Origin: Cellvibrio sp.
GTDB lineage: Bacteria > Pseudomonadota > Gammaproteobacteria > Pseudomonadales > Cellvibrionaceae
NCBI GenBank assembly: GCA_016712405.1
Contig: JADJRD010000014.1
Coordinates: forward strand, 744,001 to 808,000
Direction of reading: 5' to 3'
DNA: 64,000 nt
In this document: positions 26,727 to 34,766 of the stretch, one piece after another
Position numbering within the stretch: the first letter of the stretch is position 1
Layout of the letters: the number at the start of each line of letters is the position of its first letter
Program-made: the position numbers and the translations under genes
The notes under the pieces: generated by a model
The model's input: the letters and a program-made list of their open reading frames with translations, nothing else
Databases searched by the model: none
Told to the model about the DNA's origin: nothing

Positions 26727-28169
26727 TCACCCAGGTAAACTCAATCGTACCTCCAAGCCTTGTGGTTCCACGGCTAAAAACTCAAGCTGACCTTGATGCA
26801 GCTCTATAATTCGAGTCACTATGGATAACCCCAGCCCGCTCCCGCTCTGGTCGGCTGATTTTTGTTCAATATCACCTCTAAAAAAGCGCTTGCCCAAAGA
26901 ACCTAATTTTTCGCGTGAAATGCCGGGTCCGTTATCAATCACACTAATCACAATAAACTGTTGATTTGTATTTACAGTTAAATAAATACAAGAACCTTTT
27001 GGGCTATAGCGACAGGCATTGTCAATTAAATTTCGAAATAACACCGCCATCAATAGGGGGTGTGCGTATATATGGGTTTGCCTAAAGGTTTCGTCACATT
27101 GAATAACATGGTCAAGTAAAAACAGGGAATATGAATCACTGGGTCGATCGACAATCTCATCGGTTAATTCCTGAGTAGATTGAATCAATAAATCAAAAAG
27201 ATTGATTGAAGTTTTTTCTTCCAGAGCTTTGGGTTCTAATCTTGCGAGAGTCAGTAATTGTTGAATCAGGCGATTGCTACGATTAATGCCGGTTAAAATT
27301 TTTTCCAGTTGGAGTTTGCTTTGTTCGAGATTGGTGCTGTGCAATCCCAATTGGGTATTTAATTTTAATGCTGATAGTGGGGTACGTAATTCGTGAGCTA
27401 CGTCACCGAGAAAACGACGTTCTATTTCTACCGCGTTAGCAACTCGATTCATTAATTGGTTAATACTATTGACAACGGGAATGAGTTCTTCGGGTATTGA
27501 ATCGGCTATGGAAAGTGATGTCAGTTTATCTAAATCGCGCTCAGCCAATTGTTGCGAAATATGATTCAGCGGTTGTAATCCGCGATGAATAATCCAGATT
27601 AAACAAACACTCATAAACAGAGCTGCTGCAAAAAGGCCGCTCAATGCACTCAGCAAAGATTGTTCAATTAATTCACCGCGAATATCTTCTCGTTCAGCAA
27701 GTACAATCCATAATTTATTTTGTGGCATATATTGAGTGAAGGTATGCCATTTGTGTTGCTGATAATGTGCAGTGGAATAGCCTTTTTCCAATGGGGATAA
27801 CAAGTACATAGGCGCTGTTGGTGTTTTAACTAACAAATTACCTTCTTCATCCCAGAGCTGTATGGCCAGTTTGTTTTCGTAAGGGTGTCCATCTCGACTT
27901 GGTTCATCGTCCCCATTCGTGAAATTATTCAGCGCGGCTAATAATGTGGTGTTGAGATTTTCATAATCCAATTCATCGATGGGGCGATTTAAAAAACTTT
28001 GCAATATGCGATTGGTTTGTGCCATTTGTGCATCATAAACTTCGTCTACTTGTTGCACGGCAAAATGTCGGGTGATGAGTATGGTGATCAGTATGCTAAG
28101 CCCTAAGAGCCCAAGCAAAGTCACAATAAAAAAACGTTTCAGCGATGTTTGTATCCAATGGCTTTTCAT
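26727..28169 (-). CDS. QseC/PmrB-like sensor histidine kinase
   Basis: The 480-residue kinase has an N-terminal membrane segment (residues 12-33), a periplasmic sensor of about 140 residues, a second segment near 170-195, a HAMP-like linker, HisKA with FLGDVAHELRTPLSAL (His259), and HATPase with NLIDNACRYSP and GSGLGLSIVTRI. It is coupled to the upstream regulator by an ATGA overlap. As third gene behind apbE and the regulator, it may sense the envelope state handled by this cluster. Confidence 0.9.
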   Translation of the reverse strand: MKSHWIQTSLKRFFIVTLLGLLGLSILITILITRHFAVQQVDEVYDAQMAQTNRILQSFLNRPIDELDYENLNTTLLAALNNFTNGDDEPSRDGHPYENKLAIQLWDEEGNLLVKTPTAPMYLLSPLEKGYSTAHYQQHKWHTFTQYMPQNKLWIVLAEREDIRGELIEQSLLSALSGLFAAALFMSVCLIWIIHRGLQPLNHISQQLAERDLDKLTSLSIADSIPEELIPVVNSINQLMNRVANAVEIERRFLGDVAHELRTPLSALKLNTQLGLHSTNLEQSKLQLEKILTGINRSNRLIQQLLTLARLEPKALEEKTSINLFDLLIQSTQELTDEIVDRPSDSYSLFLLDHVIQCDETFRQTHIYAHPLLMAVLFRNLIDNACRYSPKGSCIYLTVNTNQQFIVISVIDNGPGISREKLGSLGKRFFRGDIEQKSADQSGSGLGLSIVTRIIELHQGQLEFLAVEPQGLEVRLSLPG

Positions 28170-28840
28170 GTTGAAGTTGCCGGTATTTTATCGATGACAT
28201 AACCAAATCCGCGCAAAGTTCGGATAAATTCTGGAGCAATTTTTTTACGTAAGTGATGAATGTGCACTTCGAGTGCGTTGCTATCGACATCATCACTCCA
28301 GGTGTAAAGACTTTGTTCTAATTGTTCACGGCTCAGTACTCTGCCTGGATTTTCTAAAAGCTTCATTAAAATCATGTATTCCCGGCGAGATAAACTGAGA
28401 GGGTTTCCTTTGTAAGTGGTATGTTGAGTTTCAGTGTTGATCTGTAAATCACCATGAATAATTTCATTGTCTGCGCGACCTGTCAGTCGACGTGAAATAG
28501 CTCTTAACCTGGCAAGCAGTTCATCGAGTTCAAATGGTTTTAATAGGTAGTCGTCGGCTCCTGCATCCAAACCTGAAATTTTATCCAGCAAAGTATCGCG
28601 TGCAGTCAATATTAATGTAGGGATAATATTTTTTTCGTGTCGAATTTTTTTGAGGAAGCTAATGCCATCCATACCCGGTAAACCAACATCCAAAATCATT
28701 AAATCAAAATGTTCATGTTTCAGCGCACGGTAAGCTGATTCACTGTCCTTCATCCAATCAACTGCGTATTGATGCAAACTCATGGCTTCCTGCAAGGCTT
28801 CGCCTAACATTATGTCGTCTTCAACTAAAAGTAGTCTCAT
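28166..28840 (-). CDS. OmpR-family response regulator (QseB/PmrA-like)
   Basis: The protein has a receiver with the acidic pair in LLLVEDDIML, Asp51 in LMILDVGLPG, Lys in YLLKPFEL, and a C-terminal winged helix ending HHLRKKIAPEFIRTLRGFGY. The start is ATG 28840, which overlaps the stop of the upstream apbE gene (ATGA); a TTG at 28852 is less likely. Length is 224 residues. Its pairing with the kinase at 26727 is certain from the four-base overlap. Confidence 0.92.
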   Translation of the reverse strand: MRLLLVEDDIMLGEALQEAMSLHQYAVDWMKDSESAYRALKHEHFDLMILDVGLPGMDGISFLKKIRHEKNIIPTLILTARDTLLDKISGLDAGADDYLLKPFELDELLARLRAISRRLTGRADNEIIHGDLQINTETQHTTYKGNPLSLSRREYMILMKLLENPGRVLSREQLEQSLYTWSDDVDSNALEVHIHHLRKKIAPEFIRTLRGFGYVIDKIPATST

Positions 28841-29745
28841 CGTAAACACCAAAAAATTGCGTTTTGTTCTCGTAAAAATTCTTCTGCCTTTTCACCTTGT
28901 AATAAAGCCAGTGTTGAGAGTGTTCCTGCTTGCGTGCAACTTGATCCGGCTATGGTGATAGATCTGGGAGCATCTTCAATGGGGAATCCCGTTTTGGGAT
29001 TCATAATGTGCCCATAACGTTTGCCATCGCGCAATAAAAATCGTTTTGAATCGCCACTAGTTGCTAAAGCCCCTGCGGAAATTTCCAGTATATTTTTTGC
29101 TTCACCGGTCGTGTCAGGTGTTTCAATGCCGACTTGCCAAGGTTGCTGATTTTTTTGTGGGCCAGTGACGGCTAAATCACCACCAAAATTAATTAAAAAT
29201 GGTTCATTGGTGTGGCTCATCAAGAGCTGCAACACTTTGTCTACAGCATATTCTTTGCCGATTCCCCCCAAATCGATTTCCATTCCGGCGGGTAAACTAA
29301 GCCAGGGTTTTTTCCAGGTTACTTGATGCCATCCAATGAACGGTAAAATACTATTAACTGTTTGTTGATTGGGAATTTTCTCTGAGCCATCAAATATCCA
29401 TGCACGGCGCAATACACCTGAAGTGATATCAAATAATCCATCACTAATGTTATAGCAAAGTTGTGCGTAATCTATGAGTGCGCTGGTTTCTGCATCTAAT
29501 TCAATCGCATTTCCGTGGCTGTTATTAATTGCATAAACGATATTGTCCTTGCGGTAGCGACTAAATTTGGTTTCTATGCGGCGTGTTTCTGCTTGTGCGA
29601 TAGTTGCGAGTTGTAATGCCAGTTCGGCATCTGCTGTATCAATTAGAATTTCGCATAGGCTGGCCATTGCTCGAAATTGACCGAGAAAGTGTTGGTCTTT
29701 TTTGACGAGCGTTAAATCATTTGGTTTTATCTTGGATGTGTTCAT
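28837..29745 (-). CDS. ApbE-family FMN transferase (no signal peptide seen)
   Basis: The 302-residue protein carries ApbE motifs: DITSGVLRRAW, EIDLGGIGKEYAVDKV, LINFGGDLAVTG, and YGHIMNPKTGFPIE. No N-terminal signal sequence or lipobox is visible; the start is polar (NTSKIKPNDLTLVKK), so export is uncertain. It follows the DUF3570 gene after a terminator and is translationally coupled to the two-component pair. In the genomes I know, ApbE genes occur beside DUF3570/DUF4266/thioredoxin genes, so the enzyme probably serves that cluster. The target protein is unknown. Confidence 0.85.
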   Translation of the reverse strand: MNTSKIKPNDLTLVKKDQHFLGQFRAMASLCEILIDTADAELALQLATIAQAETRRIETKFSRYRKDNIVYAINNSHGNAIELDAETSALIDYAQLCYNISDGLFDITSGVLRRAWIFDGSEKIPNQQTVNSILPFIGWHQVTWKKPWLSLPAGMEIDLGGIGKEYAVDKVLQLLMSHTNEPFLINFGGDLAVTGPQKNQQPWQVGIETPDTTGEAKNILEISAGALATSGDSKRFLLRDGKRYGHIMNPKTGFPIEDAPRSITIAGSSCTQAGTLSTLALLQGEKAEEFLREQNAIFWCLR

Positions 29746-29779
29746 ACAAACGACTCATGCGATATGTCTGTATTCTATA

Positions 29780-29806
29780 ATAAAAAAGCCCGTCAAAGTG
29801 ACGGGC
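29780..29806 (-). terminator. Terminator after the DUF3570 gene (minus strand)
   Basis: Perfect 8 bp stem GCCCGTCA/TGACGGGC (29788-29806) with loop of three, followed on the minus strand by TTTTTTATTA. It separates the thioredoxin/DUF4266/DUF3570 operon from apbE-regulator-kinase. Confidence 0.88.
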
Positions 29807-29835
29807 ATACAGGGCCTTTTTTAAAACAAATAGAA

Positions 29836-31171
29836 TCAGAATTCAAATGAATAACCGACTGAGATGGTCATAGCTTTTAAGTCGGGAGCCAAATCCAATC
29901 CTGATAGCGCGGGCAAGCTTGAGTTGTTCGCATCATAAGTTTGGGTGTATTGCTCTACGCGAATATTGAATTCACTGGAACGATTGAATTCAATTCCGTA
30001 TTTAATACCAAAACTGGTACCAGTAAATTCTGCCAAACGAGGATCAGCAGACGCATAATCCAAATTGACCGAGCCAGAAGTGGTTTGTGTTGATCCTGCT
30101 ATATAGAGTTGATAAAAATCCGCAGCTGTTTGTTGATACCAACGCAGGTGGGGTTCAAGATACATATTGCCAGCAAATTGATAACGATAACGCAAATCCA
30201 ATGTATGAGAATCAACACCCCAATCGTCAGTGTAATAACGATACGAAAAATCAATCACGTCTTCAGTTAGATGATATTTATTAGCCCAATACAGGCTGTG
30301 ACGTACACGTGAATCAGGTCGGCTTTCATAGGCATACCAATTGTCAATGTCTGCTGATGGATGATTAAGCAAATTTCCTTGATCATTTAATACTGATAGT
30401 AACTTGTAAGGATCAGTGTGGTAACCACTTGAAGATCCATAAGAATAATTCAGTTGTGTTACCCAGTGGCGATTCATCACTTGAGTCACACCGAATAAAA
30501 GATCCAACACATCTTTGCTTTCATCACCACGAGTTTGTTTTAACGCTTCATTTTCTTCGCCGAGCACTGTCGCGGTAAATTCCACAGGTGTGCCACCTAC
30601 AGGATTTATTTGATCAGCTTCATAACCAATACCCAATGACAAGGTGGTATTTTTGTTATTAAACTCGCGTGCAATCGCAGCATTTAATGCGATGGAGGTA
30701 AAATCATATTCTTTTGAAAAGTTTCCACCGAAAGAAATTTTATTGCGATCACCCCAAGGTTGTTCCCAGCCAAGATTGAGTGCAACTCGCGTATCTTTGA
30801 AGCTATCGTCCAGTGGAGTTTCGCCCGCTTTAGCGGAGTAATTGTGTTCGCCTGAGGCCGGTAAACGTTTGTGGACTGTTAGCTGCTATAGCACCATTTG
30901 GTGATGCTCCGGTTAAAGAATCCAGTGTCATTTTTAACGAAAAAATTCGTTCATCACCTAAATCTTTTTTGAGTGCGACAATAGGTTCAATGGCGGTGAC
31001 ACGACTGTCTGCTTCTGAATAAACCAATAGTGATGAATCAACTTGCCACGCGGATTCTTTAGCATGACTATTCGCTGATACTAGATTCACACTAGCGGCG
31101 GCAAGCAATAGCGCAATGTTACCTGCTGAGTGTTTGCGATCAGTTTTTGGTGTTGATGTGATTAGTTGCAT
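29836..31171 (-). pseudogene. DUF3570 outer-membrane barrel protein, frameshifted
   Basis: The 5' frame (31171 to about 30861) encodes a signal-like segment and the start of a DUF3570 protein (LTLDSLTGASPNGA-type stretch). The remainder, from about 30859, is in another frame and reads ETPLDDSFKDTRVALNLGW and WEQPWGDRNKISFGGNFSK, then a series of amphipathic strands (LNLDYASADPRLAEF) ending in SVGYSFEF, the terminal aromatic of a beta-barrel. One extra base (or two missing) near 30857-30861 explains the break; joined length is about 444 residues. The start overlaps the end of the DUF4266 gene, so the two are coupled. Function of the family is not established. Confidence 0.82.
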
Positions 31172-31389
31172 CCGCAGCCACCTCCGCCAAAACCTCTACC
31201 ACCGGTAGAGGCTTCTTTACTGAAATAAGTGTGATCATCTGAAGCGCTTTCCAAAGGATAGGCATTCAATTGCATGGATTTTTTCGCCAGAAGATCTCGT
31301 TCCCAAGGCTTGACTCCCCAATTGGAGCAGCCTGACAGCAGGCTGGCTATTAGCACTCCGAACAATAAACGTGTTTTGCGATCGATCAT
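31162..31389 (-). CDS. DUF4266 lipoprotein with Gly/Cys-rich C-terminus
   Basis: A 75-residue lipoprotein: signal ending LLSGC with lipidated Cys21, then WGVKPWERDLLAKKSM and a glycine tail FGGGGCGCN with two cysteines at the very end. A Shine-Dalgarno-like GAGGTG precedes the ATG. The family is small and of unknown function. The last codons contain the start codon of the DUF3570 gene. The CGC ending could bind a metal, form a disulfide or be modified; the thioredoxin gene just upstream makes thiol chemistry plausible. Confidence 0.82.
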   Translation of the reverse strand: MIDRKTRLLFGVLIASLLSGCSNWGVKPWERDLLAKKSMQLNAYPLESASDDHTYFSKEASTGGRGFGGGGCGCN

Positions 31390-31404
31390 CTTGCACCTCG
31401 AAGG

Positions 31405-31851
31405 CTATTGTTGATTGATTAGTTGTTGGATTTCAGTTTCGTAAAGTGATTTTTTCTTGCTATGAAATCCCAAATGTTTAAACACAATTTTCCCCTGCCG
31501 ATCCAATATAAACGCACTTGGCATAGCGGCGACTTGATATTCAGTGGCTAATTTTCCGGTAGCATCAAATACAATGGTGAATTCTGGTGAGGTTTCTTGA
31601 ATAAATTGATCGGCCAAGTTTTTTTCTTGATCAACATTGATGCCAATGACGACTAAATCTTTTCCGTATTTTTTTTGCATCTCATTCATCCAAGGAAAAG
31701 AATTTCGACAGGGAATACACCATGACGCCCAGAAGTCGATATAGATCACCTTTCCTTTATATTGTTCAATATTGAGTGCATTGCTAGCCAATGCCAAATG
31801 CGAGTAACTCACAATAAGCAGTGCGCAGCAGTATTTGAGAATGTTTTTCAT
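31405..31851 (-). CDS. TlpA-like periplasmic thioredoxin
   Basis: The 148-residue protein has a signal peptide (LLIVSYSHLALA) and a thioredoxin fold with the active site WASWCIPCR (Cys45, Cys48), the later cis-Pro region VAAMPSAFIL and IDFWASW beta strand. TlpA/ResA proteins usually reduce disulfides in the periplasm. ATG 31851 is chosen over a longer start at 31881 because it begins directly before the signal peptide. It is the first gene of the operon with DUF4266, 15 bases apart, which suggests that it keeps that protein's cysteines in a defined redox state. Confidence 0.88.
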   Translation of the reverse strand: MKNILKYCCALLIVSYSHLALASNALNIEQYKGKVIYIDFWASWCIPCRNSFPWMNEMQKKYGKDLVVIGINVDQEKNLADQFIQETSPEFTIVFDATGKLATEYQVAAMPSAFILDRQGKIVFKHLGFHSKKKSLYETEIQQLINQQ

Positions 31852-31976
31852 AAATGCCCCATCCAATGTTCTTATAGCCATTAAAGCAAATCTAACTTAA
31901 GAATAGATTAAGGGTTATTGGATAGCTTATGCGGAAGTGAATAAAGCCTATTGGAGGGCTTCAATGGATCTCTATT

Positions 31977-32008
31977 AATATCCCACCTGAGTTATCAGGC
32001 GGGATATT
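31977..32008. terminator. Hairpin between UPF0114 and the thioredoxin gene
   Basis: A 14 bp stem with one G-T pair (AATATCCCACCTGA/TCAGGCGGGATATT, loop GTTA) lies 24 bases past the UPF0114 stop. No T-run follows, so it is a weak terminator or processing signal. Confidence 0.5.
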
Positions 32009-32031
32009 GAATAAATGTTTTCTTGAATGGA

Positions 32032-32610
32032 TTAGTGTTTTGAACCTTCTTTCTTTTCTGCAATTTTTTCAGTGAGTGCAAAGAGTACACCGGTTAACAT
32101 AAAGGTAATGTGTATTCCTACCATCCAACCGAGTTGTTGATTGGTGAGGTGTTTGTGCAGCTCGGTTTCCAAAACTTGCATATCCAGAAATGCTGCCAGC
32201 AAATTAATTCCGGATAAAGCGACAATTGAACCAATTAATTTTAATTTGAGTCCGGCAAAATCTATATCCCCCATCCACTTGGGTCTATCCGGGCTGTCTT
32301 GTGCAACACCGATTACCGATACGAAATTCTCATAACCACTGAAAATAACGATCAACATTAAGTTGGCGAGCAAAGTGGTATCGACTAAAGCTAATACCCC
32401 TAATAAGGTTTCGGTTTCATTCATGTGAAGCAATTCTGATCCGAAATGATAGAAATGTAGAACAAATTTTATCGCTAAGCCAAATAAGCCCAGCACTAAT
32501 CCAATATAAAAAATGGCAAGAATCCAACGGCTGCTGAAGATAAATCCTTCGATCGCATTTTCGACACTAAAGCCTTCTTGTTCATTAAGGTTTTTATTCT
32601 GATCTGACAT
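32032..32610 (-). CDS. UPF0114 (YqhA) family membrane protein
   Basis: The 192-residue protein has about four hydrophobic segments (residues 28-55, 70-95, 125-150, 160-183) and the family stretch LALVDTTLLANLMLIVIFSGYENFV in part, with FAGLKLKLIGSIVALSGI. No molecular function is known for UPF0114. It is a single minus-strand gene ahead of the thioredoxin operon, separated by a hairpin. Confidence 0.85.
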   Translation of the reverse strand: MSDQNKNLNEQEGFSVENAIEGFIFSSRWILAIFYIGLVLGLFGLAIKFVLHFYHFGSELLHMNETETLLGVLALVDTTLLANLMLIVIFSGYENFVSVIGVAQDSPDRPKWMGDIDFAGLKLKLIGSIVALSGINLLAAFLDMQVLETELHKHLTNQQLGWMVGIHITFMLTGVLFALTEKIAEKKEGSKH

Positions 32611-32829
32611 GATTTTTTCCCTTGGTAGTTTGATTATTAAACTCGCTATTTAAAGCCAGCTAACTCTAAGATTAATAGCTTGCTTTGTCGAGATGTAATT
32701 CGTAAGCGAGTTCACAAATAGGGGTTGTCAGGGTATTGATTTGATGGGGTATTCGAATAATTGAACGCTCAACAAAAAAGTATTCGATGTGCATACCTTG
32801 CTGCGTTGCGATATTCGAAGTGGTTTGAT

Positions 32830-33090
32830 TTAAATCAACTGCGGAAAATACCAGGGTTCAGCATGCTCTGGTATTTCCCATCGCAGTGCAGATTTGCTAC
32901 GGGTTTCGCTCAATAAGCCTTCACTTTTTAATTGGCTTAACAAACGACGACCGCTAGCTTCCGGCATTGCGCAAAGTTCAAGTGCATGAGCGCTTTCTAT
33001 TTTGCCCTGTTGAAAGGCGGTAAAAAGAATTGTTGCTGTAACGGTGCAGCTATAGTCGGCTTCGCACTTAGGGTATGATGATCGACTCAA
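32830..33090 (-). pseudogene. Fragment resembling a Fic-protein C-terminal winged helix
   Basis: An 86-codon frame whose C-terminal 50 residues (ALELCAMPEASGRRLLSQLK, LLSETRSKSALRWEIPEHA) resemble the winged-helix tail of Fic-domain AMP-transferases. No Fic catalytic motif (HPFxxGNGR) precedes it. The only in-frame start at the 5' end is a TTG, and the upstream sequence belongs to a RhuM remnant on the other strand. It is probably the leftover end of a Fic gene, or less likely a free-standing small HTH protein. Confidence 0.5.
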
Positions 33091-33104
33091 AAATGATTGT
33101 TTAA

Positions 33105-33239
33105 TTGCAAAGGCTTGTTAGTGCCTATCTCGATATCGCGGAGGATATGGCTCTACAGCAAATACCAATGACCATGTCCGATTGGGAGGGGCGGCTGAAT
33201 CGTTTCATCGCCGCGACCGATTGGGTCGAAAGGAATTGA
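33105..33239 (+). pseudogene. Remnant of a RhuM-family gene (C-terminal part)
   Basis: An open stretch of 44 codons between stops encodes RLVSAYLDIAEDMALQQIPM and TMSDWEGRLNRFIAATD, which matches the C-terminal region of RhuM-type (virulence RhuM) proteins found on mobile islands. It has no start codon and no upstream domain, so it is a decayed fragment. Too short for a normal gene call. Confidence 0.55.
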
Positions 33240-33331
33240 AGAATAAATTATTTACATTTTTATGTTGGATGTGTGGCGTAAAGGGTTGTGGGTAGTTATG
33301 GTCGTTTACGTGATTGTGAGTGAGATGAAAA

Positions 33332-33362
33332 GTTAATTTTTCTCTGATCCTATTTAAGTGTA
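33332..33362. repeat. Copy 1 of an imperfect direct repeat (TCAGAG-type)
   Basis: About 31 bases containing TTTTTCTCTGATCCTATTTA closely match 33928-33959. Read on the other strand both carry GATCAGAG, similar to the GGGTCAGAG repeats at 57311-57455. The pair brackets the unknown gene at 33402 and the hydrolase remnant. Confidence 0.5.
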
Positions 33363-33401
33363 GAAAATATTTAATGATCATTTACATAAAAGACTTTTAA
33401 A

Positions 33402-33734
33402 ATGAAAAATTTCTCTAATTTGAAGCAGTTATTGTTTGCTTGGCAGGAATTGCCTATTCCAGGTAGATTGTATATTGAGGTTAGGGGCGATATTGAGAAT
33501 GCACAGTTTTGGGCGGTATCAAGTAAGGAAGCGAAAAATCAGTTGATGATAGAAACAGAGTTTGGTCGAGTTCCAGAAATACTGATGAATTTCCATGTAA
33601 AATCCTTTTTGGATACTCAAATATTTCAGGATATTGTTTCATTACAATTGGAAGGTGGAACCGAGCTGCAGGATTATAAATCAGTCATTCAGGCAATTTA
33701 CTATTACCTTGAGTGCGATGACTTTATGCATTGA
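33402..33734 (+). CDS. Hypothetical 110-residue protein
   Basis: Not recognised. The 110-residue protein starts MKNFSNLKQLLFAWQELPIP, has no signal peptide or membrane segment, and is acidic toward its end (LQDYKSVIQAIYYYLECDDF). The size and lone position in a degraded island would suit an immunity-type or small cytoplasmic protein, but nothing in the sequence proves it. The ribosome binding site is weak. The stop is followed at once by a serine-hydrolase remnant. The region is more AT-rich than its surroundings, which hints at acquisition. Confidence 0.45.
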   Translation: MKNFSNLKQLLFAWQELPIPGRLYIEVRGDIENAQFWAVSSKEAKNQLMIETEFGRVPEILMNFHVKSFLDTQIFQDIVSLQLEGGTELQDYKSVIQAIYYYLECDDFMH

Positions 33735-33742
33735 TTTAGAGT

Positions 33743-33901
33743 ATGTCACCCCCGACGAGCAGGCAATTTATTCTTCCCTATATGCAACACATCGGTTTAC
33801 TTCCGGGCTATTCAAGCATTGTGCGTTATCACAAGGATATGGATACAGTCGTTATTCAATTTGTAAATCCAAGCGGCGGGAGTTCATGGATGATACTCTA
33901 G
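33743..33901 (+). pseudogene. Remnant resembling the end of a serine beta-lactamase-family hydrolase
   Basis: A 52-codon frame encodes HIGLLPGYSSIVRYHKDMDT and VVIQFVNPSGG, which resembles the C-terminal part of PF00144-type serine hydrolases (the HxGxxPGF/Y region that precedes the last strands). The catalytic SxxK and YxN motifs are absent. A competing frame of 106 codons overlaps it without recognisable similarity. Probably a decayed gene end. Confidence 0.35.
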
Positions 33902-33927
33902 GAGACTGCTATTGGCTGAAAGGAAAT

Positions 33928-33959
33928 GTTTATTTTTACTCTGATCCCATTTGAATGTA
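33928..33959. repeat. Copy 2 of an imperfect direct repeat (TCAGAG-type)
   Basis: About 32 bases, with TTTTTACTCTGATCCCATTT at its core, match 33332-33362 with a few differences. It ends at the start of the GT51-like gene. Confidence 0.5.
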
Positions 33960-33969
33960 TCGTGCCGAC

Positions 33970-34668
33970 ATGAAATTTAAGAAAATTTTAAAATGTATAT
34001 TAGGCATTATATTCATTATTAGCCTTTATCTAGTTATAGTCGCGGCGTGGGCTACGTTATCTGTTGGCGAGCTCCTACCAAAATCAATAGCAAGTAACAA
34101 ACAACCTCTCCTAACTCAACAGCAAACACACATATTGCTAAAAATTGAAGATCCTACATTTTTTGACCATGCCGGTATTGATTTATCACAGGGGCAAGGA
34201 TTAACAACAATTACATCTTCTTTGGCGCGAGAAATATTTTTATCAGGTAAAGAACTTATGGGTGTAAGGGGCGGCTTGCAATCATTTTATAAAGCCGTAT
34301 TCTCCTGCTGTAAAAAAATTGACATTGGCAGGGATGTAATGGCTTTAGTTTTAAACAAAAATATGTCGAAAGAGCAGCAGCTTCAACTATTCATTTCTAG
34401 CGTCTATATGGGGCAACATGATCGAAAAGCCGTTGTTGGCTTACCTGCTGCCGCGAATGTTTATTTTAATAAGAACCTGCTAGAGCTATCAAGAGAGGAG
34501 TTTGTAACTCTTATAGCAATGATTAAATCGCCTAATTTTTATCATCCTGTTAATGGCGCCAAACAGCTTGAATACCGTGTTTTTAAAATCAATAGCTTTT
34601 TAGCTGGCACATGCAAACCAAGTGGTTGGTTTGATACTGAGTACGTGAACTGCAAAAGCGAAATTTAA
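33970..34668 (+). CDS. GT51-like transglycosylase domain membrane protein
   Basis: The 232-residue protein has an N-terminal membrane anchor (ILGIIFIISLYLVIVAAWA) and a domain resembling the peptidoglycan glycosyltransferase GT51 fold: KIEDPTFFDHAGID (motif 1 with Glu), GLTTITSSLAREI (motif 2 with the usual TQQ altered), ALVLNKNMSKEQQLQLF, and LPAAANVYFNKNLLELS. The second catalytic Glu of the RKxxE motif seems absent at the expected place, so it may be atypical. Start is uncertain: ATG 33955 is in frame, but MKFKK at 33970 directly precedes the anchor, and neither has a clear ribosome binding site. Confidence 0.6.
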   Translation: MKFKKILKCILGIIFIISLYLVIVAAWATLSVGELLPKSIASNKQPLLTQQQTHILLKIEDPTFFDHAGIDLSQGQGLTTITSSLAREIFLSGKELMGVRGGLQSFYKAVFSCCKKIDIGRDVMALVLNKNMSKEQQLQLFISSVYMGQHDRKAVVGLPAAANVYFNKNLLELSREEFVTLIAMIKSPNFYHPVNGAKQLEYRVFKINSFLAGTCKPSGWFDTEYVNCKSEI

Positions 34669-34766
34669 CAAGCGACTGTTACAAAGATATATTCATACTC
34701 CAGAAGCGGTTCAATCTTGACCAATACCATCAAAAATTTATTTTTATTTTAATCAACGCTGCCAAT

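Noticed and set aside
30644..30841. Plus-strand frame opposite DUF3570
   Set aside because: It mirrors the missing middle of the DUF3570 protein.
33634..33954. 106-codon frame overlapping the unknown gene and hydrolase remnant
   Set aside because: No recognisable similarity; the alternative frame at 33743 resembles a serine-hydrolase tail better.
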